A DNA stretch of 64,000 nt, from positions 6,520,974-6,584,973 of the forward strand of contig NC_065536.1 of assembly GCF_932294415.1 (NCBI RefSeq), given 5' to 3'. The notes beneath the pieces were generated by a model. The model was given only the letters and a program-made list of their open reading frames with translations. It made no database searches and had not been told where the DNA came from. Position numbers and translations under genes: made by a program. Shown here piece after piece: positions 24,802 to 35,805 of the stretch. Source of the stretch: Quercus robur (lineage: Eukaryota; Streptophyta; Magnoliopsida; Fagales; Fagaceae). Each line of letters opens with the position of its first letter. Positions within the stretch are counted from its first letter, which is position 1.

Positions 24802-24934
24802 TGTTATGATCTTAGTGTCCCACATTGATTAAGTGTAAGTTTAATAATGTGTTTATAAGCTTTTGGGCACTCCCTTTGCAAATTGGTTTTCAAGGGTGAG
24901 TTCTACCCATGAGTTCCTAACATTTGGTATAGAG
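24802..24934 (+). mobile_element. Small LTR-like segment with tRNA-Met-type primer binding site
   Basis: The segment begins TGTTATGATC and ends ...TTCCTAACA at 24922. It is followed directly by tttggtatagag, close to the plant primer-binding site TGGTATCAGAG complementary to initiator Met tRNA. 'gtcccacattgattaagtg' is typical of small (TRIM-like) LTRs. No second LTR was found downstream, so it is a partial or solo element. Confidence 0.45.
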
Positions 24935-27676
24935 AATTGGTTTGCAAATTGGAAGCAAATTTTTCTAGCATATTCTATAATTCAGAATTAATTTTCATCC
25001 TTAAAACCAACCTCGAGAAGGTGTAGAGAAAATTGCAAAAAACTAAAATTTCTGCCACATGGAGCACATCAAACAAGCATTTAGCTGTAACTCTATAATT
25101 GGGGGTTTAGATGTTTGGGAGCCAAATTGTGAAGCCCAAAAGTGATTTTGGAAAGCCAATGAGCTCTTCATGAACATACAAACTCTGATCCCATCCCTTT
25201 ACTTTTAATAGTTTGAATGACTTTACTAAATTGATCTATTCAAAGTAATGAACCATCCATCTTTAAAGCCATTATTTGCTAGAACATTCAAGCCCTATAC
25301 AAAATCATCACTAAAAATAAGTTCTTTTGGATTTATGCAGGCCTTCCAAGAAATTGCTTTTGAGCATTTTCACAAGTTGTAACTCTGTAAAAATTACGAA
25401 GCTTAGAAAAGCCTTAGTTTTGGACATTAGATTTCCTTGTTCAAGATCATAACTTATTTGATATTTACAAGGAATGAGCAGCACAATGTAATGGTGCAAC
25501 ATTGGTGTTAAATCAACCTTCCATCCATAACAAAATTCGACTGCTAAATCAAAAGTTTTGGGCCCACCTGGAAGATTGTCTAGTTAAATAATGGGGCTAG
25601 TGTCTATTTCACCAACTTGGGGTAAGGATGCAACTAGTGAGGTTGAATATCTTGAATGATTAGTATGTAAGAACTCATAGCCAAACCAAATTTAATTGGT
25701 ATTAGGCTTAGTAAAGTTGATTTGAATATTAAGTAAGGGAAATCAAGATGGATAGTTAAGGTTTTTAAACTATTATTTTTCAGACTAGTTTAACAACTTC
25801 CAGGAGTTTAAGATACAAACAATATATAGCATGGTTTTGAATGCAACACCGGAGAATGAATGCATTCATCTGCCATGTTTTTGTTTTCTTTGGACTGAAT
25901 ATAGGACACCATATGGAAGCAAGCTATCTGCATTAGTCAATATTTGTAATGGAGATTCTGAGGGCTTGAAGTCGATTATGCATATGTCACATGAAGAAAC
26001 ATTGATTTTTCATCCTTTATTAAAAATATAGTAATTGAGTGCACCTTGCGCAAATAGTTATATATGTATGAAACTATAACCACAAGTACATCATTGACAT
26101 TCCATATAAATGTATGCATAGAGAGGAGCGTGTCTGGAAAGAGAGCTAGGGAGGTGTTTTTTATCAGTCCGGATTTCTTCTTTCTAGAGCTTCAGCAACC
26201 AAGCTGACATTTGCCGGAAACATGACACATCAATTACGCTTCCCACCAGATATTGACCCACCATTTACTCCATCAAGATTTTTCCTTCCTACTATAAGCA
26301 TATCCTGTCCAAGGATGTCAAACTAATATGTCATTCTTTTTCTAAAGCTTCACTTGTGTATTTCTCGTTGCTCTCACAAACCTGCACATACATATATAAA
26401 CAGGTAGATAAGACTTATTCCTTATACATAGATTCTAGCATGTGATAGACATAGGCATTGTGCTGGCCTTCTTGCTGAGATTGTGTATTGTGTAATATTT
26501 GGTTTGAAGTGGTTATGTCATTAAGAAGGTCTGCTTCCTTTTTCCAGCTCCTGGCATTTAAAATATAGGTGAAAGGTTTTGATAGAATGAAGCCAACACC
26601 TTGATATTATATATTTGCTACAATCTCATCCACTTATAGAGAAATAATGAACCTCCTTTCTCCATTAGTGTTACTCTTATACTGCATTAGAGAAAATCAC
26701 TCAATCAATGAAAAAAAAAACCTCTCATTGAAAGAAAGTTGGAATGGCTATTCGATAGTTTCAACTTTTGTTTTCTTATGTTAATAAATGGTAAGGACCA
26801 ACAATAATGGGCGTATGATGCCCTTTTATAAATTGCATATAATCTACTGTAGCAAGTTTGAAAAACCAATAGAGCTTAGAATACGTTTAGGTCCAAAGAA
26901 GCATTGACCTTGGTTTAATCATATCGCTCGCAACAAACATTAAAGACACTTGACTGATAAAACACAGACAACCTTTAAACAAGTGTTTGTATGAATAATT
27001 CATTAATTCTTAAGTTTGATAGGAGAAAGGATCACTAACATGTTTAGAACAATCCCAGCCAAATCCACTGTTGCACCCTTCAAAAGAGGTTCTAATCAGT
27101 ACACCAAGATGGGATTTTGTAGTTATCATTAGCAAATAAGATCTTTCAGCAAGAGGAAATCTAAGCTGATCAAACAACCACCAATTTATATCAGCGAAAG
27201 ATTACAATTCCCCATGAAAATGCTCACTAACTTTGTGAGACCTCCTTAGAGAATCCAAGATTCATCTATCACATGCTCAAATCTCATATCTCAATTTCCA
27301 TAGCCAATGACATATAAACATCTCATGCTGTCAATCTCAACACAGATTATCATGCGCCATCTTATAATGTAATATAAAGTAGAAAAATCAACATCCATAT
27401 GCTAGAAAACTTCATCCAAGATCCACAAAACCAAGAGGATAGAAGAATCTCTAAAACTCACTAGCATATATTTTGCATTTGACAATAAATATAGGAATAG
27501 CTAACAGAACACACCTGACAAAAGGCCTCCATGAGAATGAGAGAAGAAGCCATGGGTTCCTGCCATATGAAGAATGGTTGTGTGTGACGGAAGTAGAGCT
27601 AATATGAGAATTAAAGATTGCAAGCCTAACCCATTAAAGGCTGCTTATAAATAAATAAATTGCAATAATAAAATCT
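24935..27676. other. AT-rich spacer without a recognisable gene
   Basis: Neither strand shows a coding region I can support. The 66-codon frame at 25831-26031 (+) and the 63-codon frame at 25311-25502 (-) match no family known to me and have no exon context. Confidence 0.5.
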
Positions 27677-27684
27677 CTTATTAT

Positions 27685-28212
27685 CTATGATGCACTGACA
27701 CGGACACGGACACCAACATGACACCGACACCGATACGGCGATACGGCAATTTTTGAAAAACAAGGACATGACAAGGCGTGGACACGGCAATTAAATAATT
27801 AATTAAATTTTATATTTAGACATATTTTTTAGACATAAAATACGTTTATGTCCAGAATTTAAATCATATAAGAACTACAAATAAGTAAACTAAAGTCTAA
27901 CACCCAAAATAGTACAATAATACACATTAAATGTTCAGTATTCATTTTAGTAAAATCACCTACAATATTTAACTTTAATAAATAAATAAAATTATAGCTA
28001 GGACACACAAAAAAATATAAGTTATAAGGTATAACTTAATATGGCAGTAACAAGTAACAACATTATATATGGAATTAAAAAAACATTATATTATATCCCA
28101 TTCTCACACAGTGACAGTGAGAGTGGGATTAAAACAAAAACAAAACAAAATGCGTTATAATAAGTGAGTATAAGTAACCCATTCAGCATTCACCCAAATG
28201 GCCCAATATTTG

Positions 28213-28244
<32 letters not shown>

Positions 28245-28633
28245 AGAAGAAGAAGAAGAAGAAGAAGAAGAAGAGAGAGAGAAGCTTAAAGGCAAAGAGG
28301 TCAGAGACCTAACTTGTTGTCCACGCTGAGAGAGAGAGAGAGAGAGAGATTGGAAGGAACAGAGGGTGTCGACGTTTATGGAGGTCGCCGATCAGCCCGA
28401 TCTAGCTCCAGCGAGGGACAAAGGGCAGCAGTAGCGGGCAGAGGTCAGAGGGAGGGTGGGTTGAGAAGTGAGAACTTGAGAATGAGATGTGGATTTTGGT
28501 CTAATGACTTCTCAGACTTGTTGTTTTAGGATATATCACAAAATCAATGGTATTGGTAAGTCCATATGTCAAAATCTGTGATTTTCCTTTTCTTTTCTTT
28601 TTTTTTTTTCACTGCTAGTGTGTCGGAGAAGCG

Positions 28634-28673
<40 letters not shown>

Positions 28674-28774
28674 ACTGCTCGGACATCGGAGTCCGGCGAA
28701 TCGTACCGGTTCCGGTGTCCAATACGTGTCAGACACCGACACGACGCCAAAAATGGCGTGTCAGTGCAACCTAG
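27685..28774. mobile_element. Non-autonomous hAT-like element, 1090 bp, 8-bp TSD
   Basis: Bounded by the perfect 8-bp repeat CTTATTAT (27677-27684 and 28775-28782). The ends are imperfect inverted repeats: ctatgatgcactgacacgg on the left, and ctaggttgcactgacacg reading inward from the right. The left subterminal region is packed with 'gacacgg/gacaccga' and 'gatacgg' units; the right has 'accggttccggtgtcc' and 'cgtgtcagacaccgacacg', as in hAT transposase-binding regions. An 8-bp TSD and a YARNG-like terminus fit hAT. The interior holds A-run/(AAG)n and (GA)n microsatellites and a GC-rich stretch (28360-28480) with no intact frame; no transposase is present. Confidence 0.8.
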
Positions 28775-28782
28775 CTTATTAT

Positions 28783-29880
28783 TAATCATAAGGTGCACTA
28801 AAAGGGCTCAATATTAGTAATTTGTGGAGATCACTATCCACTTGGGTCTAACAAATGCTTACTAAAATACACTCAAACTAAACATGTTTTATTAAATAAA
28901 TAAAACAATGAATATGCTAGCCCACAACACAAAAAATGCCAACACTATACGATCTCAACCTAATTCAAGTATTAGTGTAAAAAAAGGTTGCCAACAAAAC
29001 ACTTCCATTAAACTAATCTTTTATTTGTGAATATTTTGACATGCTAACAAAAATAGCTACCACCCTCCACCATAGAGCCCAAAGGACAACATTTCCTCAA
29101 ACATCTTGTGTCCAATAGGTCACCAGGTTTAAAAATAAAAACGCTAGACCAAATTGGATATCACTTCTTGAGAATTAAATGGCCCACATAATAGACTGCA
29201 GACTATTTCACAAAAGGGAGGAAAAGGGTCCCGATATAAATATGTATAGCATCTTATAACATGTGTGCATGATTATGACACAATCTAAATACCAAGTCAT
29301 TATAGAATGAACTAACATGAGAAGTTCTTCAACTCACCTCAATTACAGACTTTGGGTAACACAAAAAAAAATATTGTCATTTAGTAATTCAAGGAAATGT
29401 GATCTATTTTAATATTAAATGAAGGTCTAAAGATCGGTTGTAAAAAACAGGTGTATAGCAAAGTGTGCAAATATCATTCTTTTGCTAACATTAGCAAATA
29501 CATAAGATTTCAAGTATCATATATGTCAAACAACCATAGTATCACTTTTGAAAGTGCTTACTAACAATGTAAATATATGCTCACTATGTTCAATTTGACA
29601 TTTTCACCAAATACCAAGCCAATCAATACTAGTAAGCTCATTAACTCCATTTTGGATGCTCTACAAACCAATTAAAGCAGAAAAGGAACCTACCTCTAAT
29701 CAAGTTCATCACCTACATCTTCAAAATGATTCTCTATTTTCTGGTCTTATTTGTTAGTATTTACAAACTTGAGTTGAGCCTCCATTCTTAAGCTCTCTCT
29801 ATCATCTATGATCTCATGCCAAGTCTTCCTTTTTGGGTTGTCATTGTCATTTACAATGCCCTTGTTTTCTACTAGCATTC
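28783..29880. other. AT-rich spacer, no gene seen
   Basis: About 1.1 kb without an open frame or recognisable motif on either strand. It separates the hAT-like element from the NLR remnant. Confidence 0.5.
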
Positions 29881-29899
29881 GAGGACCATGCCATTCAAT

Positions 29900-30290
29900 T
29901 TATTATTCCCTACCATTGTGAAATTCTGCCCTGACAAGATTGATTTTGACATTGTGGGAATTCCACAAGATGATGACCAAGCCAACTGTAAGATCCTACT
30001 AACAACACAATATTTGGGAAGTGTGTAGGCAAACAATGATCAATCAAAGATGTCATGGCAGATTTTCTAAATGAAGAAGAGGCTTGGAACTTGTTTGTGC
30101 AGAACTGATGCAAGAGATATAGTTTGAGCCAGAATATATTACTATTGTTACAAGAGCAATTGCTAAGAAATTTGTGATCTGCAATTGGCAATCAAGTCCA
30201 TGGTTAAGTCCATGAGGAACAAAATGATAAGTGAGCTATGGATGAAATTTCTCAGCCAACTGCAGGGTCCTGTGCTCACATAAATAGTGG
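29900..30290 (+). pseudogene. NB-ARC (CNL-type disease-resistance) remnant, unit 1
   Basis: Reading across frames recovers the segment after kinase-2 of an NB-ARC domain: DKIDFDIVGIPQDDDQANCK then ILLTTQ (about 29935-30010, RNBS-B region). After a frame change comes FLNEEEAWNLFV (about 30066-30101), the conserved 'L.EEEAW.LF' stretch that precedes GLPL in CC-type NLRs. Stops and frameshifts are numerous, and neither the P-loop nor LRRs are found nearby, so it is a dead fragment. Its downstream part (from about 30108) is repeated at 33968. Confidence 0.7.
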
Positions 30291-31678
30291 GACTTCCTAA
30301 AAAAAAGAGAGAGGGAAAGAGTTTAGAACTTGAATTAGTTGATATTTTCTACAATGAATCATATACAATCAACAGCTTATAAGCACTCAATCTGTTACAT
30401 CCAACTAATTATCCCTACTGCACTTTCACAAGCTTATTACAACAATTACAATGAATGCTACTACTTATATCTACTAACCAACATGTACTTAGCCATGTGC
30501 TCAATTCCAATTAGTCATAAGGCTAATTCAAGTATTACAACTAACAATCTGTTACATACAACCAACTATCCCTGTTGCACTATTACAAGCTTATAACAAA
30601 ATATAGTGGATCATCCTTGTAGCAATTGAGATGAACTTCTGCAACTTAACCTCACTTACTTAGCAGCTAGGATCAATTTCCTAAACTTCTTAGCAATTAC
30701 AGCAACTCTACAACAGTTCCTTGGCAAAGACAGCACTACATTGAACTCAATCCAACTCCATGGTCTTAACACTTATCTTCTTCATTTCAGGAGCTATTTT
30801 AATGACCACAAATGCACCTCCATTTAAGAGGATTTCTTCATACTTAGAATGCATGAAAGTTGCTATTTTTGGTATATTGGGTATTATTTAAGCAAAATTG
30901 TAGGCATCTTTTAGAAGGAAAGTCCAAACTCACATTTTTACTAACCATTACTTCTAAGAAATTCCATATACCTTTAGAGAATTTGTTAGTTAGGTATAAC
31001 TAATAATTATGATTGCAACATAATAAGAAGTATATTTATCACACACACAAAAAAGGAATTTTTAAGTTATGAGCCTTACCTAGTATGTATAATCGGTGCA
31101 ACTTGAGACTTAATGTTTACAAGACCTTTTTTCAAATTGATAAGATACACCTCAAACTGAAATACCACACACAGCCCTACAATGGTCACATCATCAGCAG
31201 CTAGCAAATGTTCCAACTCCCAACCACTCATGCACCCACAACCCCTCAAATGTTGTTCAAAACACCCAAATGCACCCACCTAAAGCAGATTAGCCACAAA
31301 GCATCACAAATCCACCGAAAGGGGAAAAAAAAGCCAAAAAACTAAGACAAAGGAAATCAAAAATAAAAAATAGAGAGAGAGAAACACATCTCGGGTTGCT
31401 AAATTTGAAGTTGTTTATTAATTTCACTAATGAGGTCAGCAACTTGATTGTCCATTAGTGAACTAAACTAATGGATAGCCCTAATAACATATTACGTTCA
31501 ACAATTAAAAAACTAAGTCTCAACCAAAAGGAAAATATATAAAAATTAAAATTAAAACCACATTTGTCCTTTCTATGGTAGGCTAAAGGGAAAGCATTGG
31601 TCATACTGCTTAAAATCATATATATGCTCAAGAAGATATTCAAACGCAATGTATGTCTACAATGAATTTTATAGAATA

Positions 31679-32201
31679 GGGTGCATGCTTTCATGGTTAA
31701 TGTTTATAGAAGTGAATGTGCATGTGGATTTGTGCAATTGTGCATGGCAAGTTGGCAACTACCTCCACACTGTATACATCAAAGTGGCCACAAATGAGGG
31801 ATGGTACCTAACAAGTAGATATGCTTCTAAACTCATTGGAGGTCCTTTGAGATGAATTTCTAAAACTAATGGTAAACTCATCTAGTTCTAACATGGGTCA
31901 AACTTTAACTAATACAACTTTCCCAACTCAACTCATCTAGGGTGCATGCTTTCATGGTTAATGTTTATAGAAGTGAATGTGCATGTGGATTTGTGCAATT
32001 GTGCATGGCAAGTTGGCAACTACCTCCACACTGTATACATCAAAGTGGCCACAAATGAGGGATGGTACCTAACAAGTAGATATGCTTCTAAACTCATTGG
32101 AGGTCCTTTGAGATGAATTTCTAAAACTAATGGTAAACTCATCTAGTTCTAACATGGGTTAAACTTTAACTAATACAACTTTCCCAACTCAAGTAAAGAA
32201 A
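31679..32201. repeat. Near-identical 261-bp tandem duplication
   Basis: The segment starting 'gtgcatgctttcatggttaatg' at 31681 recurs at 31942 with one difference seen (gtcaaac vs gttaaac). The equivalent segment in unit 2 (near 37485) is single-copy, so this is a recent local duplication. The 68-codon frame at 31649-31855 falls in it and is not supported as a gene. Confidence 0.92.
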
Positions 32202-33214
32202 CAATCCTCAAACACCACAAGCTATCTAAAAGGACTGATTTGAAACATAATGACTGAAATGGCAGCTAATTAAGAGCTGCAATGTGTAACATTACCTAGC
32301 ATCTCATTATAGGTCCCCAATATCAGTATCATATCAGGCCATACATGCTGACCAACACAACATACTGGATGCCAGAAAACTCCCATTTAACATGGAAACA
32401 CGTTACAAACAATAAATATATCTTGTGGAGGAATGCCGGTGCCATCAATAAATAGTTCTTGATCTTGATATGTTGTCAATATGATGGAAGGGATCAATTT
32501 ACAAGTACAGCTGCTAAAACCAACTGATCTTTTTAATATGCTGTAGCAACAGACTGCTCCAAATCAAACAATCACTTGGAACATTACTTAGTCAAACTAT
32601 GGCCCTATCAATAAAATCTGATAAAGATGCATCATTGGAGAAGCTCCAGGATATATATGATCATAAAAAATATATATACAGGAGCAGAAAAGGAAATACT
32701 ATTCAAAGAATCATATGCAAAATAAAACATTAAATTACAAAGGATCAAATATAATAGGGAAGTTAAGAATGCATGAATGTATGACTATTGGTTAAATTCA
32801 CTATTTTTACTCCTCGAGCTACAAATTTTTACTACAGTATGATTGCAAAAATATATGATTAGTTAATAAAATTCTAGGTTTGATGATATATTGTAGTAAA
32901 TTTAAATTCAGTTCACAATAAGAATCTAAAGTTTCAGTTTTATTTTCTAAACAAAGTTAATGTTGTAATTAATGTCAAGAATAAAAGATTTGTTTGAATA
33001 GAACAAAAATTCACACTAATAGTCTCAACTTAATGTTATAAAAGGTGAATGTGACCCATTTTTGACAATCGTAATAACACGTTTGATTCAACAATGAAGA
33101 ACTATTGCTCAGCCTAAATGAAAAATACAAAAACTAGAATTAAAACCACATTTGTCTTTTCTGTGGACATATACTATGCTTGCTGAAATTACATTGGGTA
33201 CATGTATAGATCAA

Positions 33215-33965
33215 CTCTTGGCAAGGATAGTCACAATATTCACATTGAAGGTGGTCTTCCGATCCGTTTCCTCAATGAAAGTAAGGGGTGTGGGTGATAG
33301 TCAAATGTATAAACACCTCCAAACTTAAGATATGGGTATTTCCCAAGAATACATTCGGGATCTGCAGGATAACTGTAATGTCCACAATAGTAAAACCAAT
33401 GCTTTGAGTCACGTTCTTCTTCACAGATATCACAATAATATTCACTTGAGTCATCTTTAGGTGTATAACGAGAATGAAGAGATATGTTGTTTATACCTTG
33501 TGGTTTGTGGTAGTGTAGCGCTTTCATAGTCGAGTGCAAATTCACAAGAGATACAACAGAATACTTGGCCTCTTTCAAAACCACAACTACTGCAACTTTG
33601 TAAATAAGGTGTGCTAGAAAGGATAAGTCGATGCTGATGATCTCTGTGGGTAAGGATGTCTAAGGTCAAACTACATTGAACATCGAGATCAAACTTGCAT
33701 TGGTCACAATTGTAGGTGAAGCCATTGCAACACAAACCACATGCAATACACCAAACGACCTACTATAATAAGGTGACTTTGGGTGGAGAGTGAGTGAGTA
33801 CCGATGAAGTGGGTGTCGTTTTTTTTCTTGCAAATTCAGTACAAAATTTATGAAGAATGAAGCTAGATTTAGCACAATTGTAAAAAGGAGGGAAAATCGT
33901 ACTTACACACTCATCGCATTTTTCGTTAGAGTGAACCAATGCAATGTTGTGAAAATAGTAGAATG
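33215..33965 (-). pseudogene. DC1 (Cys/His-rich C1) domain pseudogene, 5'-truncated
   Basis: Read on the minus strand from about 33950: NEKCDECVSTIFPPFYNCAK and FILHKFCTEF (33830-33930), then frame-shifted CCNGFTYNCDQCKFDLDVQC (33660-33735), SCSSCGFERGQVFCCISCEF, and after another frameshift near 33480, SEYYCDICEEERDSKHWFYY and CILGKYPYLKFGG. These are the C-x2-C / H-x-C patterns of plant DC1 zinc-binding domains. At least two frameshifts exist, and the 5' part is missing because the tandem duplication junction cuts it at about 33965. Its paralogue is the longer pseudogene at 38575-40170. Confidence 0.87.
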
Positions 33966-33967
33966 CA

Positions 33968-34340
33968 GGAGATATAGTTTGAGCTAGAATATGTTACTAT
34001 TGTTACAAAAGAAATTACTAGGAAATGTTGTGCTCTATAAATGGAGATCAAGTACATGGGTAAGTCAATGAGGAACCAAATGATAAGTGAGCTGTGGAAG
34101 AATGTACTCAGCCCATCATAGGGTCCTATACCTCATTATGGGAGCATCAAGAAGAACACCTACCTGCTAGGCCGCCACTAAAATTTACCTATAACTCATT
34201 GGCAAGTAAGAATTTTTTAACATTATTTTTTCATGTATTGTTATCTAACTCCTCTATCTTTAAGGTTTCTATCAAACCAAAAACCATCTTCACCACTCTC
34301 TCCCACAAAGCTGGCCTTGAAATATCTAAGCTATTATAGC
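33968..34340 (+). pseudogene. NB-ARC remnant, unit 2
   Basis: The first ~190 bp match 30108-30290 of unit 1, the decayed region downstream of the 'EEEAWNLF' stretch in NB-ARC. Further along, 'PLKFTYNSLASKNF' (about 34165-34210) is reminiscent of the L-x-Y-x-x-L segment following the NB-ARC core, but this is weak. No intact frame. Confidence 0.5.
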
Positions 34341-35796
34341 ATCCAAACTTAAAGGACTTTGTCAAACAGAAATACTTAAGACAAGAATAGCTCTTGTTCT
34401 CCATTATATTTATTCTAAACAACCCCATTACTCAGATCCAGTATAACATTTTTTCTGTTCTTTCTTCAAAGCATTCTACTTCAAGTGATAATGATCATAT
34501 TGTTTCCTCTGCTTCTTCCATTGTTTACCTTACTCATCCATCTTAGACATTTCAATCAAAGACAAACCCACTTTAAAAGTGCCAACATTTGTAGCCAGGT
34601 AGTGGGCAGTGTATGACTATGACCCATCATTGTTATCCAGAAACATCAAACTTGAAAAACTCTAATTGTAATCTGGATTGTTGCAACATAACATGAGCTA
34701 CACTACTATATCAATTTCAATGTTAGCACCTTAGGAGCTCACTAGTCAGATATATATAATGGAAAACTAAAAGATTACACAATAGCATGCTATTATCATT
34801 TGCAAAAATTAAAGCAATGCTAAATTACAAAAAAAAATTCAACTAGTGGGCTTTTCATCATGAGTAAACACAAAGTAAAATCTCAGTTGAATTCTACTTG
34901 TTATGTCTAGTTATAAAACACTATATAGACACAATGAATGGATGAAACAATACATCATATCACCATACATAACCTTACATTTCACATGTTTTTGAAACTT
35001 AGCTTCTTCATTTTAGGAGTTATTTTGATGAAAACAACTGCACCTTCATTTAAGAGAATTTCTCAATACTTAAGGATGCAATAAGTTGCTATTTTTGGTA
35101 AATTGAATATTATTTAAGAAAAATAGTAAACGTTTTTTAGAAGAAAAGTCTAGTCTCACATTTTTACAGGCAATTACTTCTAAGAAATTTCATATACCTT
35201 CAAAGAATTTGTAAGTTAGGTATAAATAACCGTATAACTAATAATTTTTATTGCAACAAAATAATAGGTAAATTTATCAAAAAAATAAAAAGAATGAATT
35301 TTTTAAGTTATCAGCCTTACTTAGTTGTATATTATTAATGCAACTTGAGACTTGAGGTCTATAAGACCTTTTGTCAAACTAGTAAGATACCCTCAAGTTG
35401 AAACACCAACAACTCCACAATGGTCATGTCATTAGCAGTAGGAAAATGTTCCAACTCCCAATCACTCATTCACCCATAATCCACTCAAATGTCGTTCAAA
35501 ACACCCAAACAAACCCACCTGAAGCAGATCAGACACAACCATCACAATTCCACTGAAAAAACAAAAAACAAAACAAAGGAAATCAGAAAAAAATACAGGG
35601 GGAGAGAGAAAGGGTGAAACTTATCTCCGGTTATTGAATTTGAAGGTTGTTTATTAATTTCACTAATGAGGTCAATGACTTGGCTTCCATTAGTGAACAA
35701 AACTAGTGGACAGCCCTAATAACATATTAGATTTAACAATAAAAAACTAAAGTTCAACTCAATAGGAAAATATAAAAATTAAAATTAAAACCACAT
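34340..35796. repeat. Spacer of duplication unit 2
   Basis: The part from about 35000 matches 30780 onward of unit 1. Between 34340 and 34990 I see no gene or known element. Confidence 0.6.
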
Positions 35797-35805
35797 TTGT
35801 TCTTT

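Larger units (their letters stand above)
30105..33967. repeat. Tandem segmental duplication, unit 1 (NLR remnant, spacer, truncated DC1)
   Basis: The order of landmarks in this block repeats in 33968-39330: 'gagatatagtttgag' (30115 vs 33976), 'atttaagag.atttct' (30815 vs 35050), 'aacttgagacttaa' (31100 vs 35343), 'gggaaagcattggt' (31588 vs 37392), 'atagttcttgatcttgat' (32450 vs 37910), and the DC1 pseudogene (33240 vs 38620). The junction is near 33967, inside the DC1 gene, so unit 1 has only the 3' half of DC1. The open frame 37828-38211 (-) in unit 2 is broken here, so it is not a conserved gene. Confidence 0.85.

Noticed and set aside
28314..28529. GC-rich frame inside the hAT-like element as a possible gene
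   Set aside because: On the other frame the ATGGAGGTCGCC start runs into a TAG within about 20 codons; no domain is seen. Treated as element interior.
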